DNA of 64,000 nt, from assembly GCF_006265095.1 (NCBI RefSeq), contig NZ_VCNK01000025.1:1-64000 (forward strand), written 5' to 3'. Below, in pieces: positions 15,741 through 24,033 of the stretch. The DNA comes from Phaeobacter sp. B1627 (GTDB lineage Bacteria; Pseudomonadota; Alphaproteobacteria; Rhodobacterales; Rhodobacteraceae). A program made the translations under genes and the position numbers. Position 1 is the stretch's first letter. Each line of letters begins with the position of its first letter. The notes below the pieces were generated by a model. That model saw only the letters and a list, made by a program, of their open reading frames with translations, had not been told where the DNA came from and made no database searches.

Positions 15741-16514
15741 ATGGCCGCGCCGCTGAACCGTTTCAAACAAGCTCTTGCCGATGGCTCTCGCCAGATCGGT
15801 TGCTGGTCAAGTTTCGGCGAGGCCGTCACCGCCGAAATCATGGGCACTGCCGGTTTTGACTGGCTGGTGATCGACGGCGAACATGCACCAAACGATATCC
15901 GCTCAATCCGCGACCAGCTGATGGCGCTGACATCCTCGCAGACCGAAGCGGTGGTGCGTGTGCCAATCGGCGAGACATGGATTATCAAGCAGGTGCTGGA
16001 TGCAGGCGCGCAAACGGTGCTCATTCCCATGGTCGAGACCGCCGAACAGGCCGCCGAGCTGGTCCGCGCATGTCGCTACCCGCCAGAGGGAACCCGCGGC
16101 GTCGGCGCGACGGCCGCGCGTGCGTCACGCTATGGCAGCGTCCCGAATTACATACAGACCGCCGACGCCCAGATCTGCCTGTTGTTGCAGGTCGAAAATC
16201 GCAAGGGTCTGGAGAACCTGGATGCCATATTGGCCGTCGATGGCATTGACGGGATTTTTATCGGGCCCGCAGATCTGTCAACGGATATGGGATATCAGGG
16301 GGACTCTGCCCATCCCGATGTGCGCGCGGCGATAAAAGATGCCATCAAACGGATCAAAGCGGCGGGCAAGGCGCCCGGAATTCTCGGTGTGACTGACGAT
16401 GCCACCGCAGCCTACGCCGAGATGGGCGCACAGTTCCTCGCCGTTGGAATTGATATCCTGCTTCTGGCGCAGGCAGCGCGTGCCCTGGCCGCAAAATGGG
16501 ATCAGCAGAAGTAA
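15741..16514 (+). CDS. hpaI: 4-hydroxy-2-oxo-heptane-1,7-dioate aldolase
   Basis: Class II (metal-dependent) HpcH/HpaI aldolase splitting the hydroxy-oxo-acid into pyruvate and succinate semialdehyde, the last pathway step. The 257-residue protein has the family segments W-L-V-I-D-G-E-H-A-P (His48), V-V-R-V-P (Arg73), E-N-R-K-G-L-E-N and I-F-I-G-P-A-D-L-S. An AGAGGT Shine-Dalgarno precedes the ATG. It is the last recognisable gene of the hpa operon; the next gene is on the other strand. Confidence 0.94.
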   Translation: MAAPLNRFKQALADGSRQIGCWSSFGEAVTAEIMGTAGFDWLVIDGEHAPNDIRSIRDQLMALTSSQTEAVVRVPIGETWIIKQVLDAGAQTVLIPMVETAEQAAELVRACRYPPEGTRGVGATAARASRYGSVPNYIQTADAQICLLLQVENRKGLENLDAILAVDGIDGIFIGPADLSTDMGYQGDSAHPDVRAAIKDAIKRIKAAGKAPGILGVTDDATAAYAEMGAQFLAVGIDILLLAQAARALAAKWDQQK

Positions 16515-16629
16515 TCCGGGCGCAGCGGAAAATCAGGCGGTGAAACGGGCTGTGCCGCAGGGAAACACCACCGGCCGAGCCAGATCACAAGCCACAGCAT
16601 TTGCGCGCTCAACGCCGGAGCGGGCGCCC

Positions 16630-16959
16630 TCAGTGCATTTGCGGATATCCGCCAAAGCGTTTTTCAAGTTCGACCCGAGGATGGCCCAGCAGACCGAACG
16701 TGCAGATTTCCACCCGGCTTTGAAGATCAACCAGCCGCAAACGTCCCTCGCGGGACAGCATGTCAAAGCCCTTGCCGCGCAACAGGTCCCGCAATGAGGG
16801 CCAGCTATCGGCCTTGTCCATCGGATCGTTCAGACTGATCCGCAACATCATCATTGCCTCTGAATCCAGTCGCTGTCGCATCTGCGCGCAGCCCCAAGGT
16901 GTCTGGCTATAGGCAAGGTCTTCGCTGTCGGTCGTTGTTTTCACATCGCTGTCGCTCAT
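16630..16959 (-). CDS. Small conserved-type hypothetical protein (109 aa)
   Basis: Not recognised. The composition looks like a genuine soluble protein, not an antisense shadow: an acidic N-terminus, then a compact segment with L-D-S-E-A-M-M-M-L-R-I-S-L-N-D-P-M and W-P-S-L-R-D-L-L-R-G-K-G-F, ending in R-F-G-G-Y. No signal peptide or membrane segment. It stands alone on the minus strand between hpaI and the DUF4139 gene, so neighbours give no clue to function. Confidence 0.6.
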   Translation of the reverse strand: MSDSDVKTTTDSEDLAYSQTPWGCAQMRQRLDSEAMMMLRISLNDPMDKADSWPSLRDLLRGKGFDMLSREGRLRLVDLQSRVEICTFGLLGHPRVELEKRFGGYPQMH

Positions 16960-17088
16960 GGTTCACCCTCCGCTCCACTCACGATCCAGACTACCTGACA
17001 GAATGGCGAAAATGCGGCGCTCGCAGGTTCCGGATTTGGCCCAACGATAAAGTTTGTGCCGGTTTCAAACGAACGGCCGCTGCGGATG

Positions 17089-18720
17089 CTAGCGCAGCAC
17101 CTTGCCATCCGGCCAATCCAGACGGGTGTTCAGGGTGATTGCACGGGTTGATCCCGGCTGTAGGTCCAGATCCCAGGCGAGTATCCCACGCTGTTTTTCA
17201 ACATTCACCTCGCTCGGCGTCGGGCTCGCGGACCAGGTGACTTGGAGATCTTCCTGTTCTGAATAGGGAACGCGGTCGGTGATACGCAGCGCCCAGGCCT
17301 CCTGTGTCAGGTTCTCGACCTCGATTTCTGCCGTCGCATTGCGCTGATTGCTGCGGCTGATCACGCCACGCTCGCCTTCGCTTTGCTCCAGAACCACGCG
17401 ACTGACACGCAAACCGTCGATGGGACCGAAGCCCAATTCGCCCTCCGCCTCTGCGATCAAGCCGTCAAATCCCTGCCGTCCGACAAGCTCTCCGCCAATG
17501 AAGAACGCGGCGCTCTCGCTGGGCAACAGCTCCTGTCCGGTCTCATTCGTGATTTTTGCCACCCGATAGGCCGTCTGGTCCCGGATCGGAGCGGCAATGG
17601 CTGACACCTCCGCTGCAAATGTGACAGGCGCCAGGCTCAGGAACACCAGCTCGGATGTCGACCGAATACTGACAGGTTCGGCAAAGCTGTAGGTCACGCC
17701 CGCCTCGCTGCGCCCCACAAGAACCCTGCTTTCGGCGGCTTCCGCCATCACCGGAGCGTCATCGAGCGATGTCGCATGTGCGGTGTAGAGCCGCTGATCC
17801 TGAGTGGATTTCTGCAGTTGATCCGGATCCTCGATGCGGCGCAGCTCCGGATAGATCTGCGTTCCGCTGATCCTCTGGTTCGGGGTGGACGTTGAAACCC
17901 GCAGATCCACGTTTGTCCAATCCTCGCCTGTGCCCTGCGTTATCTTGATATCGCGCCGCAAGGTAATGACGGGATCAGCCCCCGTTTCCAGATCGAACTC
18001 GTAGGACGGGGACCATGACACCTCATAGGCGGGATAGGAAATGGTGATTGGCACGCTGGTATCGGTCGCGGCCACCACATCAAGGGCCAGATACATCCGT
18101 TCCTTGTTTTGCTGGGACAACGCATCAAGTTCGGCCTGAGCCGCCGCACGCCGCACCTCCAGATCTTCCACCTGCCTTTGGATTTCCGCGCTCTCCGCTT
18201 CGGAGCGAAGTATGGTTTCATGCGCCGCAGCCGTCTGCTCGGCAAGGGTGTCGACCAGATCCTGCAGCTGCTCTGCCGTTGGCAAAACTGTCGCCTGGGC
18301 GCGGCCGAGCTGGCCCAAAAAGCCGACAACGGCCTCGGCACCCTCTGCGGCCAGACGCGCCTCGGCAACCGCGCGTCGCACGGCGGCAATCTCTGCCTCG
18401 ATCTCGTTTACCCGCGCCTCTGCAGCGTCGCGTTCAGGCGTATCGAGATCCTCATGAACCGGAAAATCCTGACGCAGGTACAGCCCCATGCGCTCCAGTC
18501 CGGGGTGGTTGACCTGCAGCATGCTGACAAGTTCCACATCCGGCAGCCCCCGGACGACAATGCGGTGACGTCCGGCAGGCACCTCCAGTTCGGCCTTGCG
18601 CGTTATCAACGCCTCGCTGGGATATACCGTCACCGCGCTGACCCGGCTTGCCACGGAATATGTATCGGCCAAAGCGGCAGAGGCCATCAGTGTCGCGGAG
18701 AGGGACAAAATAAAGCGCAT
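17089..18720 (-). CDS. DUF4139 (mucoidy-inhibitor-A-like) secreted protein
   Basis: A 543-residue exported protein. The N-terminus is a Sec signal peptide (hydrophobic F-I-L-S-L-S-A-T-L-M-A-S-A-A-L-A, cleavage near residue 19). DUF4140-like residues follow (about 25-110), then a long charged coiled coil rich in Ala/Glu (about 100-200), then the DUF4139 beta-rich domain (about 200-540) with S-Y-P-A-Y-E-V-S-W-S-P-S-Y-E. The family's biochemical role is unknown. The ATG at 18720 is chosen over 18741 because it begins the signal peptide and has AGGTG at suitable spacing. It is downstream of asd, separated by a hairpin. Confidence 0.87.
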   Translation of the reverse strand: MRFILSLSATLMASAALADTYSVASRVSAVTVYPSEALITRKAELEVPAGRHRIVVRGLPDVELVSMLQVNHPGLERMGLYLRQDFPVHEDLDTPERDAAEARVNEIEAEIAAVRRAVAEARLAAEGAEAVVGFLGQLGRAQATVLPTAEQLQDLVDTLAEQTAAAHETILRSEAESAEIQRQVEDLEVRRAAAQAELDALSQQNKERMYLALDVVAATDTSVPITISYPAYEVSWSPSYEFDLETGADPVITLRRDIKITQGTGEDWTNVDLRVSTSTPNQRISGTQIYPELRRIEDPDQLQKSTQDQRLYTAHATSLDDAPVMAEAAESRVLVGRSEAGVTYSFAEPVSIRSTSELVFLSLAPVTFAAEVSAIAAPIRDQTAYRVAKITNETGQELLPSESAAFFIGGELVGRQGFDGLIAEAEGELGFGPIDGLRVSRVVLEQSEGERGVISRSNQRNATAEIEVENLTQEAWALRITDRVPYSEQEDLQVTWSASPTPSEVNVEKQRGILAWDLDLQPGSTRAITLNTRLDWPDGKVLR

Positions 18721-18780
18721 AGGGTTCACCTGCAGTTTCAATCACTGCCCGGAGGCTGGCGTGCGCGACCCTCAAATGCA

Positions 18781-18804
18781 AGGGGCGCCCCGCAGGACGC
18801 CCCT
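18781..18804 (-). terminator. Hairpin downstream of asd
   Basis: AGGGGCG (18781-18787) pairs perfectly with CGCCCCT (18798-18804) around a 10-nt loop. It lies 29 bp beyond the asd stop on the minus strand. A U-run is weak, so termination may be partial and some transcript may read into the DUF4139 gene. Confidence 0.5.
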
Positions 18805-18832
18805 CTCTTTCCGATTTCAGCCGATTGGCGCG

Positions 18833-19855
18833 TCAGCCTTTTTTCAAGACTTCGCGGCCAAGCAGCTCGGCGATCTGTACCGCGTTCAGCGCTGCGCCCT
18901 TGCGCAGGTTGTCGCTGACACACCACAGGTTCAGCCCGTTGTCGATTGTCGAATCCTGACGGACGCGGCTGATGAAAGTGGCAAAGTCGCCGACGCATTC
19001 CACCGGCGTGACGTAGCCACCGGCCTCGCGTTTGTCGATGACCATGATGCCCGGGCTTTCCCGCAGAATGTCGCGGGCCTCATCCTCATCGAGGAAGTCC
19101 TCGAACTCGATGTTGATCGCCTCGGAGTGCCCCACAAAGACCGGCACCCGCACACAGGTCGCGGTCAGCTTGATCGAAGGGTCGATGATCTTCTTGGTTT
19201 CCGCGACCATCTTCCACTCTTCTTTGGTGGAACCATCGTCCATGAACACGTCGATATGCGGGATCACATTGAACGCGATCTGCTTTTGGAACTTGTTCGG
19301 CGGTACATCCGTCGTAGGATTGTAGACCGCTTTGGTCTGATCCCACAGCTCGTCCATGCCTTCTTTGCCAGCGCCCGACACGGACTGATAGGTCGAGACG
19401 ACAACGCGCTTGATCTTGGCCCGGTCATGCAGCGGCTTCAGCGCCACGACCATCTGGGCGGTCGAACAGTTCGGGTTGGCTATGATGTTCTTCTTGGCAA
19501 ACCCATGCACGGCCTGCGGGTTCACCTCCGGAACGATCAGAGGCACGTCAGGGTCATACCGGTAAAGCGAGGAGTTATCGATCACAACGCATCCCGCCTT
19601 TGCAGCCTTCGGCGCATAGGTTTTGGTCGCATCGGACCCGATGGCGAACAAGGCCATATCCCAACCGGCGAAATCGAACGTGTCGAGATCCTGGGTCTTC
19701 AACGTCTTGTCGCCAAATGTGACCTCTGTTCCCAGCGATCTGCGAGAGGCCAGAACGGCAATCTCATCCACTGGAAACTGGCGTTCCGCCAGAATATTCA
19801 GCATTTCACGGCCCACGTTGCCCGTGGCGCCGGCGACAACGACGCGATAACCCAT
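18833..19855 (-). CDS. asd: Aspartate-semialdehyde dehydrogenase
   Basis: Reduces aspartyl phosphate to aspartate semialdehyde, the branch point for lysine/diaminopimelate, threonine and methionine. The 340-residue protein has the NADP-binding G-A-T-G-N-V-G (residues 9-15) and the nucleophile Cys130 in N-P-N-C-S-T-A-Q. The ATG at 19855, with GGAG 8 nt upstream, is preferred to the in-frame start at 19885. It is monocistronic or loosely linked to the downstream DUF4139 gene. Confidence 0.96.
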   Translation of the reverse strand: MGYRVVVAGATGNVGREMLNILAERQFPVDEIAVLASRRSLGTEVTFGDKTLKTQDLDTFDFAGWDMALFAIGSDATKTYAPKAAKAGCVVIDNSSLYRYDPDVPLIVPEVNPQAVHGFAKKNIIANPNCSTAQMVVALKPLHDRAKIKRVVVSTYQSVSGAGKEGMDELWDQTKAVYNPTTDVPPNKFQKQIAFNVIPHIDVFMDDGSTKEEWKMVAETKKIIDPSIKLTATCVRVPVFVGHSEAINIEFEDFLDEDEARDILRESPGIMVIDKREAGGYVTPVECVGDFATFISRVRQDSTIDNGLNLWCVSDNLRKGAALNAVQIAELLGREVLKKG

Positions 19856-20165
19856 GATAAATTCTCCAATATAGGCCGGCCTCATGACCGGCTGCGGTGT
19901 GATATAGCCTATGCACCCGGTTTGAAAGCCGCCATTCGGCGCGAAATGTGCATTATCGTCGATTTGTACCGCTTGTTTTCCCCAAAACGCTCTTCTGAGC
20001 GCCGTTTTCGGCCGCCGCGCGCCCTACTCAAAGAGTCCGGCAGGTCTCTGCGCGCGGCGACCGCAGGTATGTCTGATGCCGTCCAGGGACAAACTCAGAT
20101 GCAGAAACCTCTGCAAGTTTAGCGAGAAACGATTGGAAAGAGGACGCGTTCAGATACTCACGCAA
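19856..20165. other. Gene-free stretch between asd and the carbonic anhydrase gene
   Basis: Contains the asd promoter side (19856-19930) and the 3' flank of the carbonic anhydrase gene. Two hairpins stand out: CGCTC-TTCT-GAGCG at 19988-20001, flanked by A4 that reads as T4 on the minus strand, and a bulged hairpin at 20091-20120. No protein or known RNA was recognised. Confidence 0.5.
20091..20120. terminator. Bulged hairpin 3' of the carbonic anhydrase gene
   Basis: TGCAGA-AACC-TCTGCA is a perfect 6-bp stem with a 4-nt loop, extended by AAACT/AGTTT beyond a 4-nt bulge. It lies 46 bp past the carbonic anhydrase stop on the minus strand, a normal place for a 3' end. It lacks a long T-run, so termination is only a guess. 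Confidence 0.35.
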
Positions 20166-20816
20166 TCACACCGGAGCAAATCCGTTGCTCTTTGGATCAT
20201 AGCATTCCAGCCCGCCCTCGCCGATGTCGGTCCACAGACCGTGCAAGCTCAGCTCGCCCGCCGTTACCGCATCGCCCACAAACGGGAACGTCATCAGGTT
20301 TTCCAGTGAGGCCACAACCGCCTGGCGCTCGAACTGGCGCGCCTGCTCATGCTCGTCTTCGATATTTTCCACCTCGGCAAAGCGCGGTTTCAGAATATCC
20401 ATCCAGCGCCCGACGAAACTGGTTTTCTCTTCCAGCGCCGGCGCATGGCCTTTGCACATGTCAATGCAGCCCTGAACCCCGCCACATTGCGAGTGCCCCA
20501 GCACGATGAGATGCGCAACTTTCAATACCGTCACCGCATACTCCACCGTGGCGGAGGTCCCGTGGTGGTCACCGTCGGGCGCATAGGGCGGCACCAGATT
20601 GGCGATATTGCGGTGGATAAAGAACTCGCCCTGGTCTGCACCAAATATCGAGGTCACATGCACGCGACTGTCGCAGCATGAAATCACCATCGCACGCGGG
20701 CGCTGACCTTCTTTGGCCAGACGCCGATACCAGCCCTGGTTTTCCTGGTAGGATGTGGCTTTCCACCCATGATAGCGCGTTACCAGATAGCTCGGCAGGG
20801 GTTTAGCGTAGTCCAT
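20166..20816 (-). CDS. Beta-class carbonic anhydrase
   Basis: Interconverts CO2 and bicarbonate. The 216-residue protein has the beta-CA zinc site: Cys47-x-Asp49-x-Arg51 (within C-C-D-S-R) and His108-x-x-Cys111 (G-H-S-Q-C-G-G-V). The ATG at 20816 gives GAGG about 9 nt upstream; an ATG two codons earlier sits too close, and the far upstream start at 20960 adds an unrelated leader. It is divergent from the small Hpt-like gene. Confidence 0.93.
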   Translation of the reverse strand: MDYAKPLPSYLVTRYHGWKATSYQENQGWYRRLAKEGQRPRAMVISCCDSRVHVTSIFGADQGEFFIHRNIANLVPPYAPDGDHHGTSATVEYAVTVLKVAHLIVLGHSQCGGVQGCIDMCKGHAPALEEKTSFVGRWMDILKPRFAEVENIEDEHEQARQFERQAVVASLENLMTFPFVGDAVTAGELSLHGLWTDIGEGGLECYDPKSNGFAPV

Positions 20817-20968
20817 TTGCATACACCTCGGTTGATCGACTGACTGGCTTGATAGCCCCAATTCATACCAAATTCGAGAGATATACGCAGCCTGTGGAAA
20901 CCTTTTGACAACCAGTGAGGCGCAGATTGGGCTCATGCCGTGGGGGCATACCGAATACAAGGTGAATT

Positions 20969-21352
20969 GTGGTGGCCAATATTTTGACAGTCAATCATAG
21001 GGAACATGTCCACTTGGACCCGCAAAAGCTGACCGACCTATACTCACAGCTTGGCGAAACAAGTGCCGAAGATGTCGTATGTCGTGCCATAGAGGAACTG
21101 GCGGTGCGCCTCACGCATTGCGAACGCCTGTGGCGGCAAAATGATTTCGATAACCTGCGCAAGAGCGCGCGATCCCTGATCGCGATCTCAGAGCAGATCG
21201 GCATGATCGCCATGGCCGGCATCGCGCAGGATGTGACAACAGCAATTGACGCAGATGATTCGCCGGCCGTGGCCGCGACGCTGTTTCGCCTGATCCGGGT
21301 CGGAGAGAGCTCTCTGACGGCGGTTTGGGAACAGCACGACATGTCAATCTGA
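20969..21352 (+). CDS. Small helical protein resembling a degenerate Hpt domain
   Basis: A 127-residue, probably all-helical cytoplasmic protein. The helix around residues 64-90, with S-A-R-S-L-I-A-I-S-E-Q-I-G-M, aligns by eye with the phospho-acceptor helix of Hpt domains (A-H-x-L-K-G-x-x-x-x-x-G). Here the histidine is Arg and the following Lys-Gly are Ile-Ala, so phosphotransfer would be lost. The start is GTG (20969, followed by a second GTG) with AAGGTG upstream. A 15-bp tandem duplication covers its stop codon. It precedes the aminopeptidase gene by 138 bp. The Hpt relation is an inference. Confidence 0.65.
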   Translation: MVANILTVNHREHVHLDPQKLTDLYSQLGETSAEDVVCRAIEELAVRLTHCERLWRQNDFDNLRKSARSLIAISEQIGMIAMAGIAQDVTTAIDADDSPAVAATLFRLIRVGESSLTAVWEQHDMSI

Positions 21353-21369
21353 ACCATGTCAATCTGAAC
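21340..21369 (+). repeat. Perfect 15-bp tandem duplication across a stop codon
   Basis: CATGTCAATCTGAAC is repeated exactly at 21340-21354 and 21355-21369. The stop TGA (21350-21352) of the small helical protein lies in the first copy, so the second copy is untranslated. Identity of the copies suggests a recent event. Confidence 0.85.
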
Positions 21370-21490
21370 AAGGTGCCCTCCGGGCGCGTGTACTATAATG
21401 TCGGCCCGGTTGGGCTTGCGGCGGCGGCTGCGACGGATACTCTGACGGCAACGGTCTACCTGACCAAAGCCATGCACAGAGGACCTGTCG

Positions 21491-22891
21491 ATGCAGCCGA
21501 ATTTTGCCGTGCCCACCGAGGCCAGCCTTCCCCTTTCCTGCGTAGAAGAAACAGAGTGCCAGAACTGGATCGACACTCAGACGCCACAGATTGCGGCCTG
21601 GTCACAGGCGATGGGGTTCACCGGGAGCTGGGGGCAGGTTTTGGTTCTTCCGGGGCCCGACGGCGCCCCCTCGGGGGCCGTGATTGGAACCGGAACATCC
21701 AAATCACGCGCGCGCACCCGTTTCGTACTGGCAGCCGCGGCCGCCAAACTGCCCGAAGCCACATATTCCCTTGCCAACAGCCTGCCTGCAGACCTGTCTC
21801 TCGACGTTGAGTGCTTTGGCTGGCTGATGGCGCAGTATGCGTTTGATCGCTACGCGCCGTCCAAGGGAGCCAAGGCAAGGCTTGTGGCCCCCACGGGCGT
21901 CGATGCAAAGCGGATAGAATGGATCGCCGCCGGGGAATGCCTCACGCGCACACTGATCAACACCCCCGCCGAGGATATGGGGCCCGCCGACCTGCAAACA
22001 GCCGTCGAAACATTGGCCGCCGTGCACGGCGCGACTGTATCCACAATCGCGGGTGACGATTTGCTGACCCACAACTTTCCGCTGATTCACACCGTTGGCC
22101 GGGCGTCTGACCGGGCGCCTCGGCTGATTGATCTGCGATGGGGAACCGAAGGGCCGGCGCTCACTCTGGTCGGCAAGGGGGTCTGTTTTGATACCGGGGG
22201 GCTCAACCTGAAACCGGGCGCCAGCATGGGGTTGATGAAAAAAGACATGGGCGGTGCCGCCAATGTGCTGGGCCTTGCCCATATGATCATGGCCGCCGGT
22301 CTGCCGCTGCGGTTGCGCGTGCTCATACCCGCGGTGGAAAACGCCGTGTCGGGTCCAGCCTTCCGGCCCGGCGACATTCTCAGGTCCCGCAAGGGGCTGA
22401 CGGTAGAGGTCAACAACACCGATGCGGAGGGGCGGCTGGTCCTGGCCGATGCACTGGCGCTGGCCGAGGAGGAAAATCCGGATCTGCTGATCTCCATGGC
22501 GACGTTGACCGGGGCGGCCCGGGTTGCCGTCGGGGCAGATCTCGCGCCGTTTTTCACCGATCGCGACAGCGACGCAGCCGCCCTCGCATCGGCGGCAATT
22601 GAAGCCGGTGATCCGGTCTGGCGTCTGCCCTTTCACGAATCCTATGAGACCATGATAGAACCCGGCATCGCAGATCTCGACAACGCGCCCTCCGGCGGGT
22701 TTGCTGGCGCGATCACGGCGGCGCTCTTCCTGCGCCGGTTCGCCGGAGAGGCCCGCTACATGCATTTTGATATATACGGCTGGAGCCAGACCAACCAACC
22801 CGCTCGGCCCAAGGGCGGTATCGGGCAAGGGATACGGGCCTTGTTTGAAGCTCTGCCAGAGATGTTGGCGCCGCCAAAGGACACCATATGA
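21491..22891 (+). CDS. Leucyl aminopeptidase family protein (M17)
   Basis: Cytosolic metallo-aminopeptidase releasing N-terminal residues. The 466-residue protein carries the two-metal M17 site: Lys229 and Asp234 (V-G-K-G-V-C-F-D-T-G-G), Lys241, Asp252, and the signature N-T-D-A-E-G-R-L with Asp311, Glu313 and Arg315. The N-terminal part is shorter than in PepA, as in the alphaproteobacterial second M17 group. It overlaps the NlpC/P60 gene by 4 nt, suggesting the two act together on peptides, perhaps from murein. Confidence 0.92.
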   Translation: MQPNFAVPTEASLPLSCVEETECQNWIDTQTPQIAAWSQAMGFTGSWGQVLVLPGPDGAPSGAVIGTGTSKSRARTRFVLAAAAAKLPEATYSLANSLPADLSLDVECFGWLMAQYAFDRYAPSKGAKARLVAPTGVDAKRIEWIAAGECLTRTLINTPAEDMGPADLQTAVETLAAVHGATVSTIAGDDLLTHNFPLIHTVGRASDRAPRLIDLRWGTEGPALTLVGKGVCFDTGGLNLKPGASMGLMKKDMGGAANVLGLAHMIMAAGLPLRLRVLIPAVENAVSGPAFRPGDILRSRKGLTVEVNNTDAEGRLVLADALALAEEENPDLLISMATLTGAARVAVGADLAPFFTDRDSDAAALASAAIEAGDPVWRLPFHESYETMIEPGIADLDNAPSGGFAGAITAALFLRRFAGEARYMHFDIYGWSQTNQPARPKGGIGQGIRALFEALPEMLAPPKDTI

Positions 22892-23628
22892 ACCTCGCCC
22901 GTATCTGTCGGCCGGTTGCGGACTTGCGCACGCGTCCGGAGGGTGACCGCGCACGCCAGATCCTGATGGGCGCGGCGGTCGAGATCCTCGCGCGGCAGGG
23001 TGAGTGGTGCCAACTGCGCGCCGTCAGGGATGGCTATACCGGATGGGTGCCTGCGGATCATCTGGCGCCCCCCGCCGCGATGACCCACTGGATCAGCGCC
23101 CCTGCCACGCATGTCTACAGCGGCCCCGATTTCAAATCCGCAGACCTCCTGTCCCTGAGCCTCGGCAGCCAGGTCCCGGTCAGGCGCATCACCGGGCGGT
23201 TTGCTGAAACCGATCAGGGCTACGTGCCGCTAGCTCACCTGACCTCTCTGGAGGAACAGGCCTCCGATCCGGTCGCGATTGCCGAAACGCTGCTTGGCAC
23301 GCCGTACCTCTGGGGCGGCAATAGCCGCTGGGGCATCGATTGCTCTGGTCTGGTGCAGCTTTGCTGCCATCTGTGTGGCATTGAGTGCCCCGGCGACAGT
23401 GGCCCGCAGGAGGCCGATTTGGGCACTTTCCTGCCCGGCGGTCGCGATTATCAAAGAGGCGATCTCCTGTTCTGGAAAGGGCATGTCGCCTGGGTCCGCG
23501 ACCCAGAGACCCTCCTGCATGCAAATGTGCACGCCATGGCCGTTGCCTCAGAACCACTGCAGGCTGCGATCTCCCGGATCGAAACACAGGGAGACGGCCC
23601 CGTCACGGCGCACAAGCGGATAATCTGA
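22888..23628 (+). CDS. NlpC/P60 family hydrolase with SH3 repeats
   Basis: Probable murein-peptide endopeptidase of 246 residues. Two bacterial SH3-like segments lie at about 5-60 and 68-118; the NlpC/P60 domain follows at about 125-246, with catalytic Cys152 (G-I-D-C-S-G-L), His199 (K-G-H-V-A-W) and a likely third residue His211. There is no signal peptide, so it probably works on recycled cell-wall peptides in the cytoplasm, in line with the coupled M17 aminopeptidase gene upstream (4-nt overlap). Confidence 0.92.
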   Translation: MNLARICRPVADLRTRPEGDRARQILMGAAVEILARQGEWCQLRAVRDGYTGWVPADHLAPPAAMTHWISAPATHVYSGPDFKSADLLSLSLGSQVPVRRITGRFAETDQGYVPLAHLTSLEEQASDPVAIAETLLGTPYLWGGNSRWGIDCSGLVQLCCHLCGIECPGDSGPQEADLGTFLPGGRDYQRGDLLFWKGHVAWVRDPETLLHANVHAMAVASEPLQAAISRIETQGDGPVTAHKRII

Positions 23629-23656
23629 AACGGTCAAAATCACGGGCGGAGGGGCG

Positions 23657-24001
23657 CTAGTCGACCGCCCGGATCAGCTTGCGTTCCAGCACGCGCAGCA
23701 CGGTGCCAAGATCATTGCCCCGTTTCAGAATTTGCCCGTCCATGCCAACAACTGCGTATTGGCCCTGCCGGTTGCGCAATTTTGGCCGTTTCTCAATGCG
23801 ATAGAGGGGGTTTTCGGCGGTGCGCCGAAAGACCGAGAACACCGCAAGATCGCGCAGGGTCGATATGCCGTAGTCCCGCCACTCCCCCGCCGCCACCATG
23901 CGCCCATAAAGCGACAGGATGATCGACAGCTCCCGCCGGTGAAAGGCAACTTGCTCGCAATAGGGGGGCGTCGGGAAAGACCCGTTAGATTGATAGCTCA
24001 T
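23657..24001 (-). CDS. DUF2794 family protein
   Basis: A 114-residue soluble protein of an alphaproteobacterial family of unknown function, recognised by Y-R-I-E-K-R-P-K-L-R-N-R-Q-G-Q-Y and the preceding H-R-R-E-L-x-x-I-L-x-L-Y-G-R-M-V-A-A-G-E-W-R-D-Y. The ATG at 24001 is preferred over a TTG three codons earlier. It lies 32 bp downstream of the ArsR-type regulator on the same strand and converges on the NlpC gene. Confidence 0.85.
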   Translation of the reverse strand: MSYQSNGSFPTPPYCEQVAFHRRELSIILSLYGRMVAAGEWRDYGISTLRDLAVFSVFRRTAENPLYRIEKRPKLRNRQGQYAVVGMDGQILKRGNDLGTVLRVLERKLIRAVD

Positions 24002-24033
24002 ACCGTCCAACGTCCGGTCATTTGGTCACCAAA

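Noticed and set aside
18596-20122. 508-residue plus-strand ORF
   Set aside because: Antisense to asd and the DUF4139 start; both real genes have strong family motifs on the minus strand.
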